A stretch of 64,000 nt of DNA from the NCBI GenBank assembly GCA_964563505.1, contig CAZLXW010000008.1, positions 1 through 64,000 of the forward strand, read 5' to 3'. The notes under the pieces are model-generated. The model saw only the letters and a program-made list of their open reading frames with translations. It had not been told where the DNA came from and did not search any database. Positions 33,063-41,251 of the stretch are shown piece by piece. The stretch's first letter is position 1. Each line of letters begins with the position of its first letter. Source of the stretch: UBA1351 sp964563505 (GTDB taxonomy: Bacteria > Bacillota > Clostridia > Lachnospirales > Vallitaleaceae). A program made the position numbers and the translations under genes.

Positions 33063-34085
33063 ATGAAAAAAATTGTTACTTTAGGCGAAATTATGTTAAG
33101 ATTATCTCCGCCAGATAAGCAACGCTTTGTACAAGCGCAAAGCTTTGATGTTATATATGGTGGTGGTGAAGCAAACGTTGCGGTTTCATTAGCTAACTAT
33201 GGAATGGATGCACGCTTTGTATCAAAGTTACCTAACAATCCGATTGGACAAAGTGCTATTAATCATTTGAGAAATTATGGTGTTAATACAGATTATATTG
33301 TTCGTGGTGGTGAACGTGTAGGTATTTATTATCTTGAGCACGGTGCATCCATGCGTGCATCTCAAGTTGTGTATGACCGTGCAAATTCATCAATTGCAGA
33401 AGCAACAGCTGCTGATTTTGATTTCGATGCTATTTTTGAAGGTGTTGATTGGTTCCATTTTTCCGGAATTACACCGGCGCTGGGTAAAGAAGCTGCAATT
33501 TTAACAGAGGAAGCATTAAAAGCTGCAAAGCGTAATAATGTTATGGTTTCTGTTGACTTAAACTATCGTAAGAAACTCTGGTCACCGGAAGAAGCAAAAG
33601 CATGCATGACAAACTTAATGCAATATGTTGATGTATGTATCGGTAACGAAGAAGATGCAGAAAAAGTTTTAGGTTTTAAGCCGGGTACTACTGATGTAAC
33701 ATCAGGTGAGTTAGAATTAGATGGTTATAAGAGCATCTTCAAGCAAATGAAGGATCAATTTGGATTTAAGTACGTTGTAACAACACTTAGAGAGAGTCAT
33801 TCAGCATCTGATAACGGTTGGTCAGCATTGATTTATGATGGGAATGAATTCTACGAATCTAAGCATTACGATATTCGAATTATTGACCGTGTTGGTGGTG
33901 GAGATTCTTTTGCAGGGGGATTGATTTATGGTCTCTTATCTAGTGATGACTTTAAATATGCATTAGAATTTGCGGTAGGCGCATCTGCTTTAAAGCACAC
34001 AATTTTTGGTGATGCAAACTTAGTAACTGTTGATGAGGTAAAAACACTTATTGAAGGTGATGCATCCGGTCGTGTTCAAAGATAA
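33063..34085 (+). CDS. kdgK: 2-keto-3-deoxygluconate kinase
   Basis: 340 residues, PfkB/ribokinase fold. It phosphorylates KDG with ATP to the substrate of the neighbouring aldolase. The N-terminal GEIMLRLSPP and GGGEANVAVSLA signature is the sugar-binding region; the C-terminal DRVGGGDSFAGGLIYGLL holds the anion hole and catalytic Asp. The pairing with eda makes KDG the likely substrate; a related sugar acid kinase is the alternative. GGAGG precedes the start. Confidence 0.9.
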   Translation: MKKIVTLGEIMLRLSPPDKQRFVQAQSFDVIYGGGEANVAVSLANYGMDARFVSKLPNNPIGQSAINHLRNYGVNTDYIVRGGERVGIYYLEHGASMRASQVVYDRANSSIAEATAADFDFDAIFEGVDWFHFSGITPALGKEAAILTEEALKAAKRNNVMVSVDLNYRKKLWSPEEAKACMTNLMQYVDVCIGNEEDAEKVLGFKPGTTDVTSGELELDGYKSIFKQMKDQFGFKYVVTTLRESHSASDNGWSALIYDGNEFYESKHYDIRIIDRVGGGDSFAGGLIYGLLSSDDFKYALEFAVGASALKHTIFGDANLVTVDEVKTLIEGDASGRVQR

Positions 34086-34094
34086 ATATTCGAT

Positions 34095-34124
34095 TTGACA
34101 TCAATAGAAAATACATAGTATAAT
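34095..34124 (+). promoter_or_regulatory. Promoter upstream of gntR
   Basis: Perfect TTGACA (34095-34100), an 18-base spacer and perfect TATAAT (34119-34124). A terminator begins only about 10 bases after the predicted start. Confidence 0.75.
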
Positions 34125-34140
34125 ATCAGGCAGGCTTAAT

Positions 34141-34178
34141 AACTGATATTGGGTCATAAGTCCCAATATCAGTTTTTT
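34141..34178 (+). terminator. Strong terminator between promoter and gntR
   Basis: AACTGATATTGGG and CCCAATATCAGTT form a perfect 13-pair stem around an 8-base loop, followed by six T. It can end transcripts of eda-kdgK, and also those from the promoter at 34095-34124, which would make an RNA of about 48 bases. The left arm can also pair with an upstream AATATCAG at 34122-34129. Confidence 0.82.
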
Positions 34179-34210
34179 AATCGCCGTTTTGCATGATAGA
34201 GGAGGACAAG

Positions 34211-34900
34211 ATGGGAATCTATGATAAAGGTATTCTATCTGAAAAAGTTGCTGATGATATTCGTCAAATGATTATGGAAAAGAACCTTTCGCCAGGTGAT
34301 AAATTACCGAATGAGATTGAGATGTCAGAGTTGATCAATGTCAGTCGGTCAACCGTTCGTGAAGCCATAAAAATATTAGTTTCAACGAATGTGCTTGAAG
34401 TTAAACGTGGTCGCGGAACCTTTGTAACCAGTAATCCGGGCGTGTCAAATGATCCGCTGGGCTTATATTTTATGGAAGAAGATAATTTGCTATTGCATTT
34501 TTTTGAAATGCGTTTAATTTTAGAACCACAGATGATTCGACTTGCAGCAATTCGAGGAACGGATGAAGACCTTCATCGCATTGAAAAGGCCTATGAAGAA
34601 GTCTGTGAAAAAATCAAAATAGGTAAAAATCATACAGGCGCCGATATTCGCTTTCATAATTCGATTGCAGAAGCAACGCATAACCCCATAATGAATCGAA
34701 TTATTCCTATTATTAATAATGGGATCAAAGGGGGATATGCAAAAACGAAAGATAATCCTGAGATGAGTGAAGTTGTCCTTGCGGATCATAAAAAGATTAT
34801 GGAGGCTTTGCTTGAGCGAGATCCGGATAAAGCTTATCAAGCAATGGAACATCATATTCATTATGGTATGGAACGGTGTAAGCTCCATTACTCATTATAA
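34211..34900 (+). CDS. GntR family regulator, FadR subfamily
   Basis: 229 residues. Winged helix at about 1-70 (LSPGDKLPNEIEMSELINVSRSTVREAIKILVS, then GRGTFV), followed by an all-helical FCD effector domain with the metal-binding histidines in DIRFHNSIAEATHNP and EHHIHYG. It is a local regulator placed after eda-kdgK; the palindrome at 32268-32280 is a FadR-type operator, so it probably represses the KDG operon until a sugar acid binds. ATG 34211 follows GGAGG; the upstream ATG at 34193 has no site. Its own promoter is followed by a terminator, so its expression may be low or conditional. Confidence 0.88.
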   Translation: MGIYDKGILSEKVADDIRQMIMEKNLSPGDKLPNEIEMSELINVSRSTVREAIKILVSTNVLEVKRGRGTFVTSNPGVSNDPLGLYFMEEDNLLLHFFEMRLILEPQMIRLAAIRGTDEDLHRIEKAYEEVCEKIKIGKNHTGADIRFHNSIAEATHNPIMNRIIPIINNGIKGGYAKTKDNPEMSEVVLADHKKIMEALLERDPDKAYQAMEHHIHYGMERCKLHYSL

Positions 34901-34910
34901 TTTTAAGGCC

Positions 34911-34941
34911 AACCATCTGTTGACAAATAGGTGGTTTTTTT
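34911..34941 (+). terminator. gntR terminator overlapping the clpB promoter
   Basis: AACCATCT (34911-34918) pairs with AGGTGGTT (34929-34936) through one wobble, followed by a T run. The TTGACA box of the clpB promoter lies inside the 10-base loop. Confidence 0.65.
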
Positions 34942-34948
34942 GTATTAT
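34920..34948 (+). promoter_or_regulatory. SigA promoter of clpB
   Basis: TTGACA (34920-34925), a 17-base spacer and TATTAT (34943-34948). It is directly followed by the CIRCE element. Confidence 0.75.
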
Positions 34949-34955
34949 AATATTA

Positions 34956-34982
34956 TCAGCACTCTTGTCAAGAGAGTGCTAA
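34956..34982. promoter_or_regulatory. CIRCE element (HrcA operator)
   Basis: TCAGCACTC, a 9-base spacer and GAGTGCTAA, matching the CIRCE consensus (TTAGCACTC-N9-GAGTGCTAA) with one mismatch. HrcA, folded with help from GroEL, represses through this site and lets go during heat shock. hrcA itself is outside the window. Confidence 0.93.
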
Positions 34983-35000
34983 CGGAAAGGAGAATGCGCT

Positions 35001-37604
35001 ATGAATACTGAAAAAATGACGCAAAAAACATTGGAAAGCATCGAGACGGCACAAAAAATGGCAATAAAATTAAATCATTCACAGATAGATACATTACATT
35101 TACATTATGGATTACTCGAAGATTCAAAAGGGTTAATCGCCAATGTCTTAAATTACATGAATATTCCGGTCGATTCTTATCGTGAACAAGTGTTGAAAAC
35201 ACTTTATAAAGAACCCCAAGTTCAAACCGATCAAAGAGACTTATATGCATCACGGGAGCTGAATAAGATACTTATTGAAGCTGAAGATATAGCAAAGAAC
35301 TTAAAAGATGATTATATAAGTGTCGAACATATATATTTGGCAATAATTGACCTTGCAAAAGGTGTGAATCGAAAAATTATTACTGAGATGGGGGTTACCA
35401 AAGATATTTTTTTAAATGGCTTAAAAAAAATAAGAGAAAACAAACGTGTCACATCACAAAATCCGGAAAATGAATATAATGCTCTTGAGAAGTTTGGCCG
35501 TAATTTAGTGGATATGGCAAGAGAAGGAAAGCTTGATCCTGTCATAGGACGCGATGAAGAAATTCGAAGGGCAATTCGAATCCTATCTCGTCGAACGAAA
35601 AATAATCCTGTACTTATTGGAGAACCGGGAGTAGGCAAAACAGCGGTTGTTGAAGGATTGGCTCAACGTGTTCTTGCTGGAGATGTTCCGGAAGGATTAA
35701 AGGATAAGATGATTTATGCACTTGATATGGGAGCGCTTATCGCCGGTGCTAAATACCGGGGTGAATTTGAGGAACGCTTGAAAAGTGTGCTTACAGCGAT
35801 TCAAGAATCCCAAGGGAAAATCATACTTTTTATTGATGAACTTCATACAATCGTCGGAGCAGGTAAAACGGAAGGTTCTATGGATGCAGGTAATTTGTTG
35901 AAACCAATGTTAGCACGTGGTGAATTACGATTAATCGGTGCGACAACCTTGGATGAATACCGTAAGTATATTGAAAAAGATGCTGCATTAGAACGTCGCT
36001 TCCAACCCATAATTGTTAATGAGCCTTCTGTTGAAGCAACAATAGCTATTCTTCGGGGACTTAAAGAACGTTTTGAAATCCATCATGGAGTACGTATCAC
36101 GGATGGGGCAATCATTGCTTGTGCCAAATTATCCCATCGTTATATTTCGGATCGATTTTTGCCGGACAAAGCCATTGATTTAATGGATGAGGCCTTGGCA
36201 ATGCTTCGAACAGATATCGACTCTATGCCTCAAGAGGTGGATACGCTATCACGATCCATTATGCAAAAAGAAATTGAAAAAGAGGCTATGTCCAAGGAAA
36301 CAGATCAAGATTCAGCCCTTAGACGTCAAGAACTTGAGCGTGAAATTTCCGAACTTAAAGAAGAATTTCATATTCTTAAATCAAAATGGGAAGTAGAAAA
36401 GGCCGCAATCACTAAGGAAAAAGAAGTTAAAGAACAGATTGAAGAGGTTAAACATCAGATTGAAGAGGCTGAACGTAACTATAATCTTGAAGAATTAGCT
36501 CAACTTCGTTATGGAAGGCTGGCAGAACTGAATAAACAGCTTGAAGAAATAGAAGATACACATAAAGAGCCTCAAGAAGGGGCATTATTAAAAGAAGAAG
36601 TAACAGAATTTGAAATTTCTCAAATTATATCAAAATGGACAGGTATACCTATCACAAAATTGGCAGAAACAGAGAAAACGAAGCTGCTTAATTTGGAAAA
36701 AATTCTTCATGAGCGTGTTATTGGTCAAGACCAAGCAGTTACGGCAGTCAGTGATGCGGTTATTCGAGCGCGTGCCGGACTCAAAGATCCGTCAAAACCT
36801 ATTGGATCCTTTATTTTCTTGGGGCCCACAGGTGTCGGAAAAACTGAACTCGCAAAAACACTTGCTCATGCCATGTTTGATGATGAAGACAACATGGTGC
36901 GTATTGATATGAGCGAATATATGGAACGTCATGCGGTTTCACGACTTATTGGCGCCCCGCCGGGATATGTTGGATATGAGCAAGGAGGACAATTAACAGA
37001 AGCAGTTCGAAGAAAACCCTATAGTGTTATTTTGTTTGATGAAATTGAAAAAGCCCATCCGGAAGTGTTTAATGTCTTGTTGCAATTGCTTGATGATGGG
37101 CGATTAACAGATAATCAAGGACATCTTGTTGATTTTAAAAACACCCTTGTCATTATGACGTCAAATATTGGCAGCAATATATTACTCGATTATATGAATC
37201 AATCAATAAATGACAGTGAAATACCTTCAGAGATTAAAGACCAGATTATGAACCTTATGCATCAAACCTTTAAACCGGAGTTATTAAATCGGATTGATGA
37301 GATTGTTCTTTTTACACCATTGACAATGGAAGCAATTAAGGGTATTGTAGATTTGACACTTGATCAATTAAGACGCCGTCTTGCAGATCGGCATATGACC
37401 CTTGACGTCACAGAACATGCTTTGGAAAAAATGGCTCATGACAGTTATAATCCTGTGTTTGGAGCTAGGCCGGTCAAACGTTTTGTTCAGTCTGTCATTG
37501 AAACACAATTAGGAAAAGCACTTATTGCAGATCAATTTAAAGATGGAGATGGTATTGTTATTGATTATTCAGAAGATAACTATCAATTTTCGGTAAAGGA
37601 GTAA
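35001..37604 (+). CDS. clpB: ATP-dependent disaggregase ClpB
   Basis: 867 residues, close to the usual 860. The N-terminal Clp repeat domain spans about 1-145. AAA+ domain 1 has GEPGVGKT and ILFIDELHT. A long coiled-coil middle domain (about 405-530) distinguishes ClpB from ClpA/ClpC. AAA+ domain 2 has GPTGVGKTELAK and VILFDEIEKAHPE. No ClpP-binding loop is evident. With DnaK it pulls proteins out of aggregates after heat stress. CIRCE control rather than CtsR places it in the HrcA regulon. The Spx/ArsC-like gene follows after 3 bases. Confidence 0.93.
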   Translation: MNTEKMTQKTLESIETAQKMAIKLNHSQIDTLHLHYGLLEDSKGLIANVLNYMNIPVDSYREQVLKTLYKEPQVQTDQRDLYASRELNKILIEAEDIAKNLKDDYISVEHIYLAIIDLAKGVNRKIITEMGVTKDIFLNGLKKIRENKRVTSQNPENEYNALEKFGRNLVDMAREGKLDPVIGRDEEIRRAIRILSRRTKNNPVLIGEPGVGKTAVVEGLAQRVLAGDVPEGLKDKMIYALDMGALIAGAKYRGEFEERLKSVLTAIQESQGKIILFIDELHTIVGAGKTEGSMDAGNLLKPMLARGELRLIGATTLDEYRKYIEKDAALERRFQPIIVNEPSVEATIAILRGLKERFEIHHGVRITDGAIIACAKLSHRYISDRFLPDKAIDLMDEALAMLRTDIDSMPQEVDTLSRSIMQKEIEKEAMSKETDQDSALRRQELEREISELKEEFHILKSKWEVEKAAITKEKEVKEQIEEVKHQIEEAERNYNLEELAQLRYGRLAELNKQLEEIEDTHKEPQEGALLKEEVTEFEISQIISKWTGIPITKLAETEKTKLLNLEKILHERVIGQDQAVTAVSDAVIRARAGLKDPSKPIGSFIFLGPTGVGKTELAKTLAHAMFDDEDNMVRIDMSEYMERHAVSRLIGAPPGYVGYEQGGQLTEAVRRKPYSVILFDEIEKAHPEVFNVLLQLLDDGRLTDNQGHLVDFKNTLVIMTSNIGSNILLDYMNQSINDSEIPSEIKDQIMNLMHQTFKPELLNRIDEIVLFTPLTMEAIKGIVDLTLDQLRRRLADRHMTLDVTEHALEKMAHDSYNPVFGARPVKRFVQSVIETQLGKALIADQFKDGDGIVIDYSEDNYQFSVKE

Positions 37605-37607
37605 TGA

Positions 37608-37955
37608 ATGATTACAATTTATTGTTATCCCAAATGTAGTACATGTAAAAAAACCTTAAAATGGTTAGATGAGCATAAGATAGAATATGTTGAAAAAGAC
37701 ATTAACCGAGAAACTCCGAATCAAGAGATGCTTATAGATATAATAAAGCGAAGTAATATGCCCCTAAGACGTTTTTTCAACACCTCGGGCATGATTTATC
37801 GTGAAAGATGTTTAAAGGACGTCGTTGACTCTCTGTCGATTGAGGAGGCCGCTAATATGTTATCCCAAGAAGGTATGTTAATAAAAAGGCCTTTGATTGT
37901 TCAAGATGATACTATTATTTTAGGCTATAATGAAAAAGAGTTAATAAAATTATAA
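37608..37955 (+). CDS. ArsC/Spx-family thioredoxin-fold protein
   Basis: 115 residues, ArsC/Spx/YffB fold. The redox motif reads CSTC (Cys10, Cys13), as in Spx and YffB-like proteins, with a further Cys6. KRPLIVQDD near 93 is the conserved proline-containing loop. In Spx the fold binds RNA polymerase; in ArsC it reduces arsenate. This protein lacks obvious arsenate-site residues, and the assignment is uncertain. Only 3 bases separate it from clpB, so it shares the HrcA-controlled transcript and may serve in stress response. Confidence 0.8.
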   Translation: MITIYCYPKCSTCKKTLKWLDEHKIEYVEKDINRETPNQEMLIDIIKRSNMPLRRFFNTSGMIYRERCLKDVVDSLSIEEAANMLSQEGMLIKRPLIVQDDTIILGYNEKELIKL

Positions 37956-38013
37956 TATTCTTTATCTAGAGATATGTTATAATATACATACTAAATGAAC
38001 AAGAGGTGATAAA

Positions 38014-38532
38014 ATGGGACGAAATAGTTTTGGAAAGTTAGTTTTTTTGGGCTCAGTAATCGGGACAGCAACATGGGTCTACAGGAAATATGATGCAGTT
38101 CGTACAATGTATAACAAAGTTTATATGTTTAAAGGTGAACAATTAGTCTATGACCATTTCGATGGTAATGCAATGGCAGCGATGTTTTCAGGTATTGAGA
38201 TTAATCTAAAAGATGCTGCTTTTGAAGAAGATGAAGTTTACTTAGATATTTATGCTTTATGCAGTGGGATTAAACTCATCGTACCCTCACATGTAGAAGT
38301 TATTTGTGATGGAACCGTAAAGGCTAGTGGTGTTCAAATTAATCAAGATGAATTTGTGGAAAAGACAGTACAATTATACTTGAATTATGATTTAACAGCA
38401 TCAGGCTTAATGGTTACGGATGCGCAGCCGGCTCCTAATCAAGATGATTTGTCAGAGGTCGAGGATTTCATCGATGAAGTTATCGAAGAAACGTTAGAAG
38501 AAACAATAGAAGATATACAACCTAGCACATAA
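38014..38532 (+). CDS. Membrane-anchored LiaF-like protein
   Basis: 172 residues of unknown function. A hydrophobic N-terminal segment (about 8-24) precedes a beta-rich domain (about 45-140) with FSGIEINLKDAAF and YALCSGIKLIVPSHV, resembling the LiaF C-terminal domain of cell-envelope stress proteins. The tail is very acidic (about 145-172, EDFIDEVIEETLEETIED). GAGGTG precedes the start. It is 21 bases before the rhomboid-like gene and probably co-transcribed. The LiaF resemblance is by pattern only. Confidence 0.6.
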   Translation: MGRNSFGKLVFLGSVIGTATWVYRKYDAVRTMYNKVYMFKGEQLVYDHFDGNAMAAMFSGIEINLKDAAFEEDEVYLDIYALCSGIKLIVPSHVEVICDGTVKASGVQINQDEFVEKTVQLYLNYDLTASGLMVTDAQPAPNQDDLSEVEDFIDEVIEETLEETIEDIQPST

Positions 38533-38553
38533 AATAGACAAGTAGGTATAATC

Positions 38554-39357
38554 ATGAAGTTTTTAGATCGTTTACAGCGTAAGTTCGGAAAGTTTGCAAT
38601 TCCGAACTTAATGCTATATATTGTTTTTGCGAATGCTGCGGTATTTATATTAGAGTTATTAGATTCAACACCCTTGAGTCATCTATTAATGCTGATTCCA
38701 GACCGTGTATTTGCAGGTGAAGTATGGCGTCTTATCACGTTTATTATGATTCCGCCAACCAATAGTGTAATCTTTATTATTTTCGTTTTGTATTTTTATT
38801 ATTTAATCGGAAATACCTTAGAACAAGCGTGGGGAAGCTTTAAGTTTAATGTGTACTATTTTACCGGTGTTGTCATGCTTATTGCCACAAGTTTACTCTT
38901 TGGTATTACAGCTAGTTCAACCTATTTGAATATGACCTTGTTTTTTGCTTTTGCCCGTTTGCATCCGGAATTTCAAGTGCGTATATACTTTGTTTTACCG
39001 GTTAAGATCAAGTATTTGGCTTATTTTAGTGCCGGATTATTAGTTTTCCAATTTATTATCGGTGGAGTATCAACGAAAATCAGTGTTCTAGCAGGTGTTA
39101 CAAATTTCTTTTTGTTTTTTGGGAAAGAGATTGTGATGAACCGAAAGACACGTATCAAGAGTCAAGTAAGAAAACAACAGTATGATAAAGGTGTGACACG
39201 AAAAAATGAGCATGCACATCAATGCACCGTTTGCGGAATCACAGAAATCCAAAATCCAACAATGGAGTTTAGATATTGTTCAAAATGTGATGGACATCAT
39301 GAATATTGTATGGAACATCTGAATGATCATGAACATATAAAAGAGACCACACACTAA
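38554..39357 (+). CDS. Rhomboid-like membrane protein with zinc ribbon
   Basis: 267 residues. Five or six membrane helices in residues about 15-190 with GEVWRLITFIMIPP and NTLEQAWGSFKFNVYY, which are typical of rhomboid-fold proteins. The catalytic GxSG serine and helix-6 histidine are missing (the serine position reads YLNMTLFFAFA), so it is a pseudoprotease rather than a protease. Residues about 215-267 carry CTVCG, YCSKC, and YCMEHLNDHEH, a zinc-binding ribbon on the cytoplasmic side. It could act as an adaptor like derlins. It is convergent with the XRE gene, with a four-base overlap. Confidence 0.7.
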   Translation: MKFLDRLQRKFGKFAIPNLMLYIVFANAAVFILELLDSTPLSHLLMLIPDRVFAGEVWRLITFIMIPPTNSVIFIIFVLYFYYLIGNTLEQAWGSFKFNVYYFTGVVMLIATSLLFGITASSTYLNMTLFFAFARLHPEFQVRIYFVLPVKIKYLAYFSAGLLVFQFIIGGVSTKISVLAGVTNFFLFFGKEIVMNRKTRIKSQVRKQQYDKGVTRKNEHAHQCTVCGITEIQNPTMEFRYCSKCDGHHEYCMEHLNDHEHIKETTH

Positions 39358-39803
39358 TCAATAAGTGGTAATGATAAGGTATAGAAGATGTCGTTTGTGT
39401 CTACAAGGGACATCTTTTGTTGTATGCTGTGAATAATAATTGAATCTCTTAAATCTTTAGGGTGTAAAGGGTGATGACCGGCATAGGTCAATAAACGCTG
39501 AGACTCTTCTAGAGTTGAATGGAGAGATAGAATGATGGATAAGACCTTTTCACGTGAAGGATGCTTTTGCCCGGAAAAAATCTCATAGGCATACTGCCGT
39601 GATATTCCTGAGAGATAGATTAATTTACTTTTGGTCAGGTTGTACTTGTTTAAAAGGAAAATTAAATAATCAGCGAGTGATGGTCGGTAGAGTTGTTCGG
39701 AGTTATTTTCAATGAATGTGTAAATATTTCTGGTTTCTTTTATTTCTTCAAATAATACTTCGGTATCCTTATCTGTAAGAATTGTTTTTTTTGGATTAGA
39801 CAT
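39354..39803 (-). CDS. XRE-family helix-turn-helix protein
   Basis: 149 residues. Residues about 45-105 form a Cro/C1-type domain (LADYLIFLLNKYNLTKSKLIYLSGISRQYAYEIFSGQKHPSREKVL). The rest is helical. ATG 39803 is preceded by an AAGGGGA site; a longer frame extending to 40055 overlaps the divergent MscS gene and is not used. It is divergent from MscS with 79 bases between start codons, so it may regulate it. Signal and targets unknown. Confidence 0.78.
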   Translation of the reverse strand: MSNPKKTILTDKDTEVLFEEIKETRNIYTFIENNSEQLYRPSLADYLIFLLNKYNLTKSKLIYLSGISRQYAYEIFSGQKHPSREKVLSIILSLHSTLEESQRLLTYAGHHPLHPKDLRDSIIIHSIQQKMSLVDTNDIFYTLSLPLID

Positions 39804-39818
39804 AATATATTCCCCTTT

Positions 39819-39847
39819 TTGAATATTTATTAAAAATAGTATATCAT
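39819..39847 (+). promoter_or_regulatory. Promoter of the MscS-type channel gene
   Basis: TTGAAT (39819-39824), a 17-base spacer and TATCAT (39842-39847), 35 bases before the TTG start. It lies upstream of the XRE start on the other strand. Confidence 0.65.
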
Positions 39848-39882
39848 AATAAGAGACAAAGACAAAGAAAGGATAGAGAAAA

Positions 39883-41118
39883 TTGCTAAAAAATCGATTA
39901 TCAAATTTATTAACACCAATTGTTGATCCTGAAAGTGGACTTGGAGTTATTGTCATCTTTGTTATGATGACAGTCATGGCATTATTGTTAGCGATACTTG
40001 TCGACCGCATTGCAATTGCTGTCGTAAATCGAATCGTGAAAAAAATAGTGTTCAAAACGCCAACGAAAAAAGATGAACTAATCTATGAGCGAAAAGTTTT
40101 TCACTGGATTGCTCATTATATTCCAATCATCATCTTGTATTTGTTTAGTTTCTCCTATGAGGATTTAGGAAAAATCATACGTCACATTCTTGTGTTTATT
40201 GGCATTAGTATAACCGTTATTGCACTATATAAACTCCTTGATGCAGTAAATGACATATATAATCTAAAACCATATGCTAGAGATATGCCGATTAAAGGTC
40301 TTCTCCAAGTTATCAAGATTATTGTTTTAGTGTTTGCTTTGGTTATTGGATTGGTGAACTTTAGTAGTAGCGGTTCAGCTTTAGCGCTATTGTCAAGTAT
40401 TGGTGGTATGTCAGCCGTACTTATATTGGTTTTTAGAGATAGTATATTAGGCTTAGTTGCCGGCATACAATTATCAACCAATAATTTGTTAAGTATCGGA
40501 GATTGGATTGAAATGCCGCAGTTTAGAGCCAATGGGGAAGTTATTGATGTCTCCCTTACAAAAGTCTCCGTAGCCAACTGGGATAAAACCATTACCCATA
40601 TACCTGCATACAAGTTTATAGAAGAAGCCTTTATTAACTGGGAAGGGATGAGCAAATCAGGCGCGCGACGAATTTCGCGTCAAATTGTTCTTGATGGAGG
40701 GTGTGTTGGTTTCCTAGAAGCTGACCAAATAGAAAGCCTAAAAAAAGTCAGATTGTTAAGGACCTATTTAGAAGAAAAAGAGAAGGAGGTTGTCGAACAC
40801 AACACAATCGTTCAAGATACACATCCTTTAAATCAAAGAGGCCTAACAAATATCGGAACACTTCGTATATATATTCGCGAGTACTTAAAGACACATCCTT
40901 CAATTAGTAAAGATTTTATAGTTATGGTAAGACAATTAGAATCGACAGGACAAGGGATACCTTTGCAAATTTATTGTTTCTGTAACGATATACGTTGGAA
41001 TAATTATGAAGAAATACAAGCGAATATTTTCGAACATATTTTTTCTGTGCTTCCATATTTTGGCTTATCCCTATTTCAAGTGCCTACCGGACAAGATTTT
41101 GCTAAGATTCAAAAATAA
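39883..41118 (+). CDS. MscS-family (YbdG-like) mechanosensitive channel
   Basis: 411 residues. Four or five membrane helices in about 20-190; the pore-lining helix contains SIGGMSAVLILVFRDSILGLVAGIQLS, the MscS signature, followed by the beta domain (IGDWIEMP, GEVIDVSLTKVSVANWDKT, HIPAYKFI). The C-terminal domain with the long insertion is that of YbdG/miniconductance channels. It opens under membrane tension and protects against osmotic downshock. Start is TTG 39883, 9 bases after AAAGGA; an ATG alternative is not near. Divergent from an XRE regulator. Confidence 0.86.
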   Translation: MLKNRLSNLLTPIVDPESGLGVIVIFVMMTVMALLLAILVDRIAIAVVNRIVKKIVFKTPTKKDELIYERKVFHWIAHYIPIIILYLFSFSYEDLGKIIRHILVFIGISITVIALYKLLDAVNDIYNLKPYARDMPIKGLLQVIKIIVLVFALVIGLVNFSSSGSALALLSSIGGMSAVLILVFRDSILGLVAGIQLSTNNLLSIGDWIEMPQFRANGEVIDVSLTKVSVANWDKTITHIPAYKFIEEAFINWEGMSKSGARRISRQIVLDGGCVGFLEADQIESLKKVRLLRTYLEEKEKEVVEHNTIVQDTHPLNQRGLTNIGTLRIYIREYLKTHPSISKDFIVMVRQLESTGQGIPLQIYCFCNDIRWNNYEEIQANIFEHIFSVLPYFGLSLFQVPTGQDFAKIQK

Positions 41119-41122
41119 ACGC

Positions 41123-41151
41123 TTGTAACGTGGTGAAGTATATGATAAAAT
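41123..41151 (+). promoter_or_regulatory. Promoter of the serC-serA operon
   Basis: TTGTAA (41123-41128), a 17-base spacer and TAAAAT (41146-41151). A leader of about 95 bases follows, with a CACAG/CTGTG hairpin at about 41197-41213; I match it to no known riboswitch. Confidence 0.65.
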
Positions 41152-41251
41152 GTTAACAGTGTACGCGCGAGATATACGAATGTTTCCCACAGGAAAACTC
41201 TGTGCATTAATGGCGTAAACAAATAAATTCTGACAAATAGGAGTGATAATA

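Noticed and set aside
39804..40055. N-terminal extension of the XRE protein up to 40055
   Set aside because: It would overlap the divergent MscS gene, has low-complexity sequence unlike a protein domain, and the internal ATG at 39803 has a ribosome site.
41152..41251. Riboswitch in the serC leader
   Set aside because: Only a short CACAG/CTGTG hairpin is visible, and no conserved aptamer core could be recognised.
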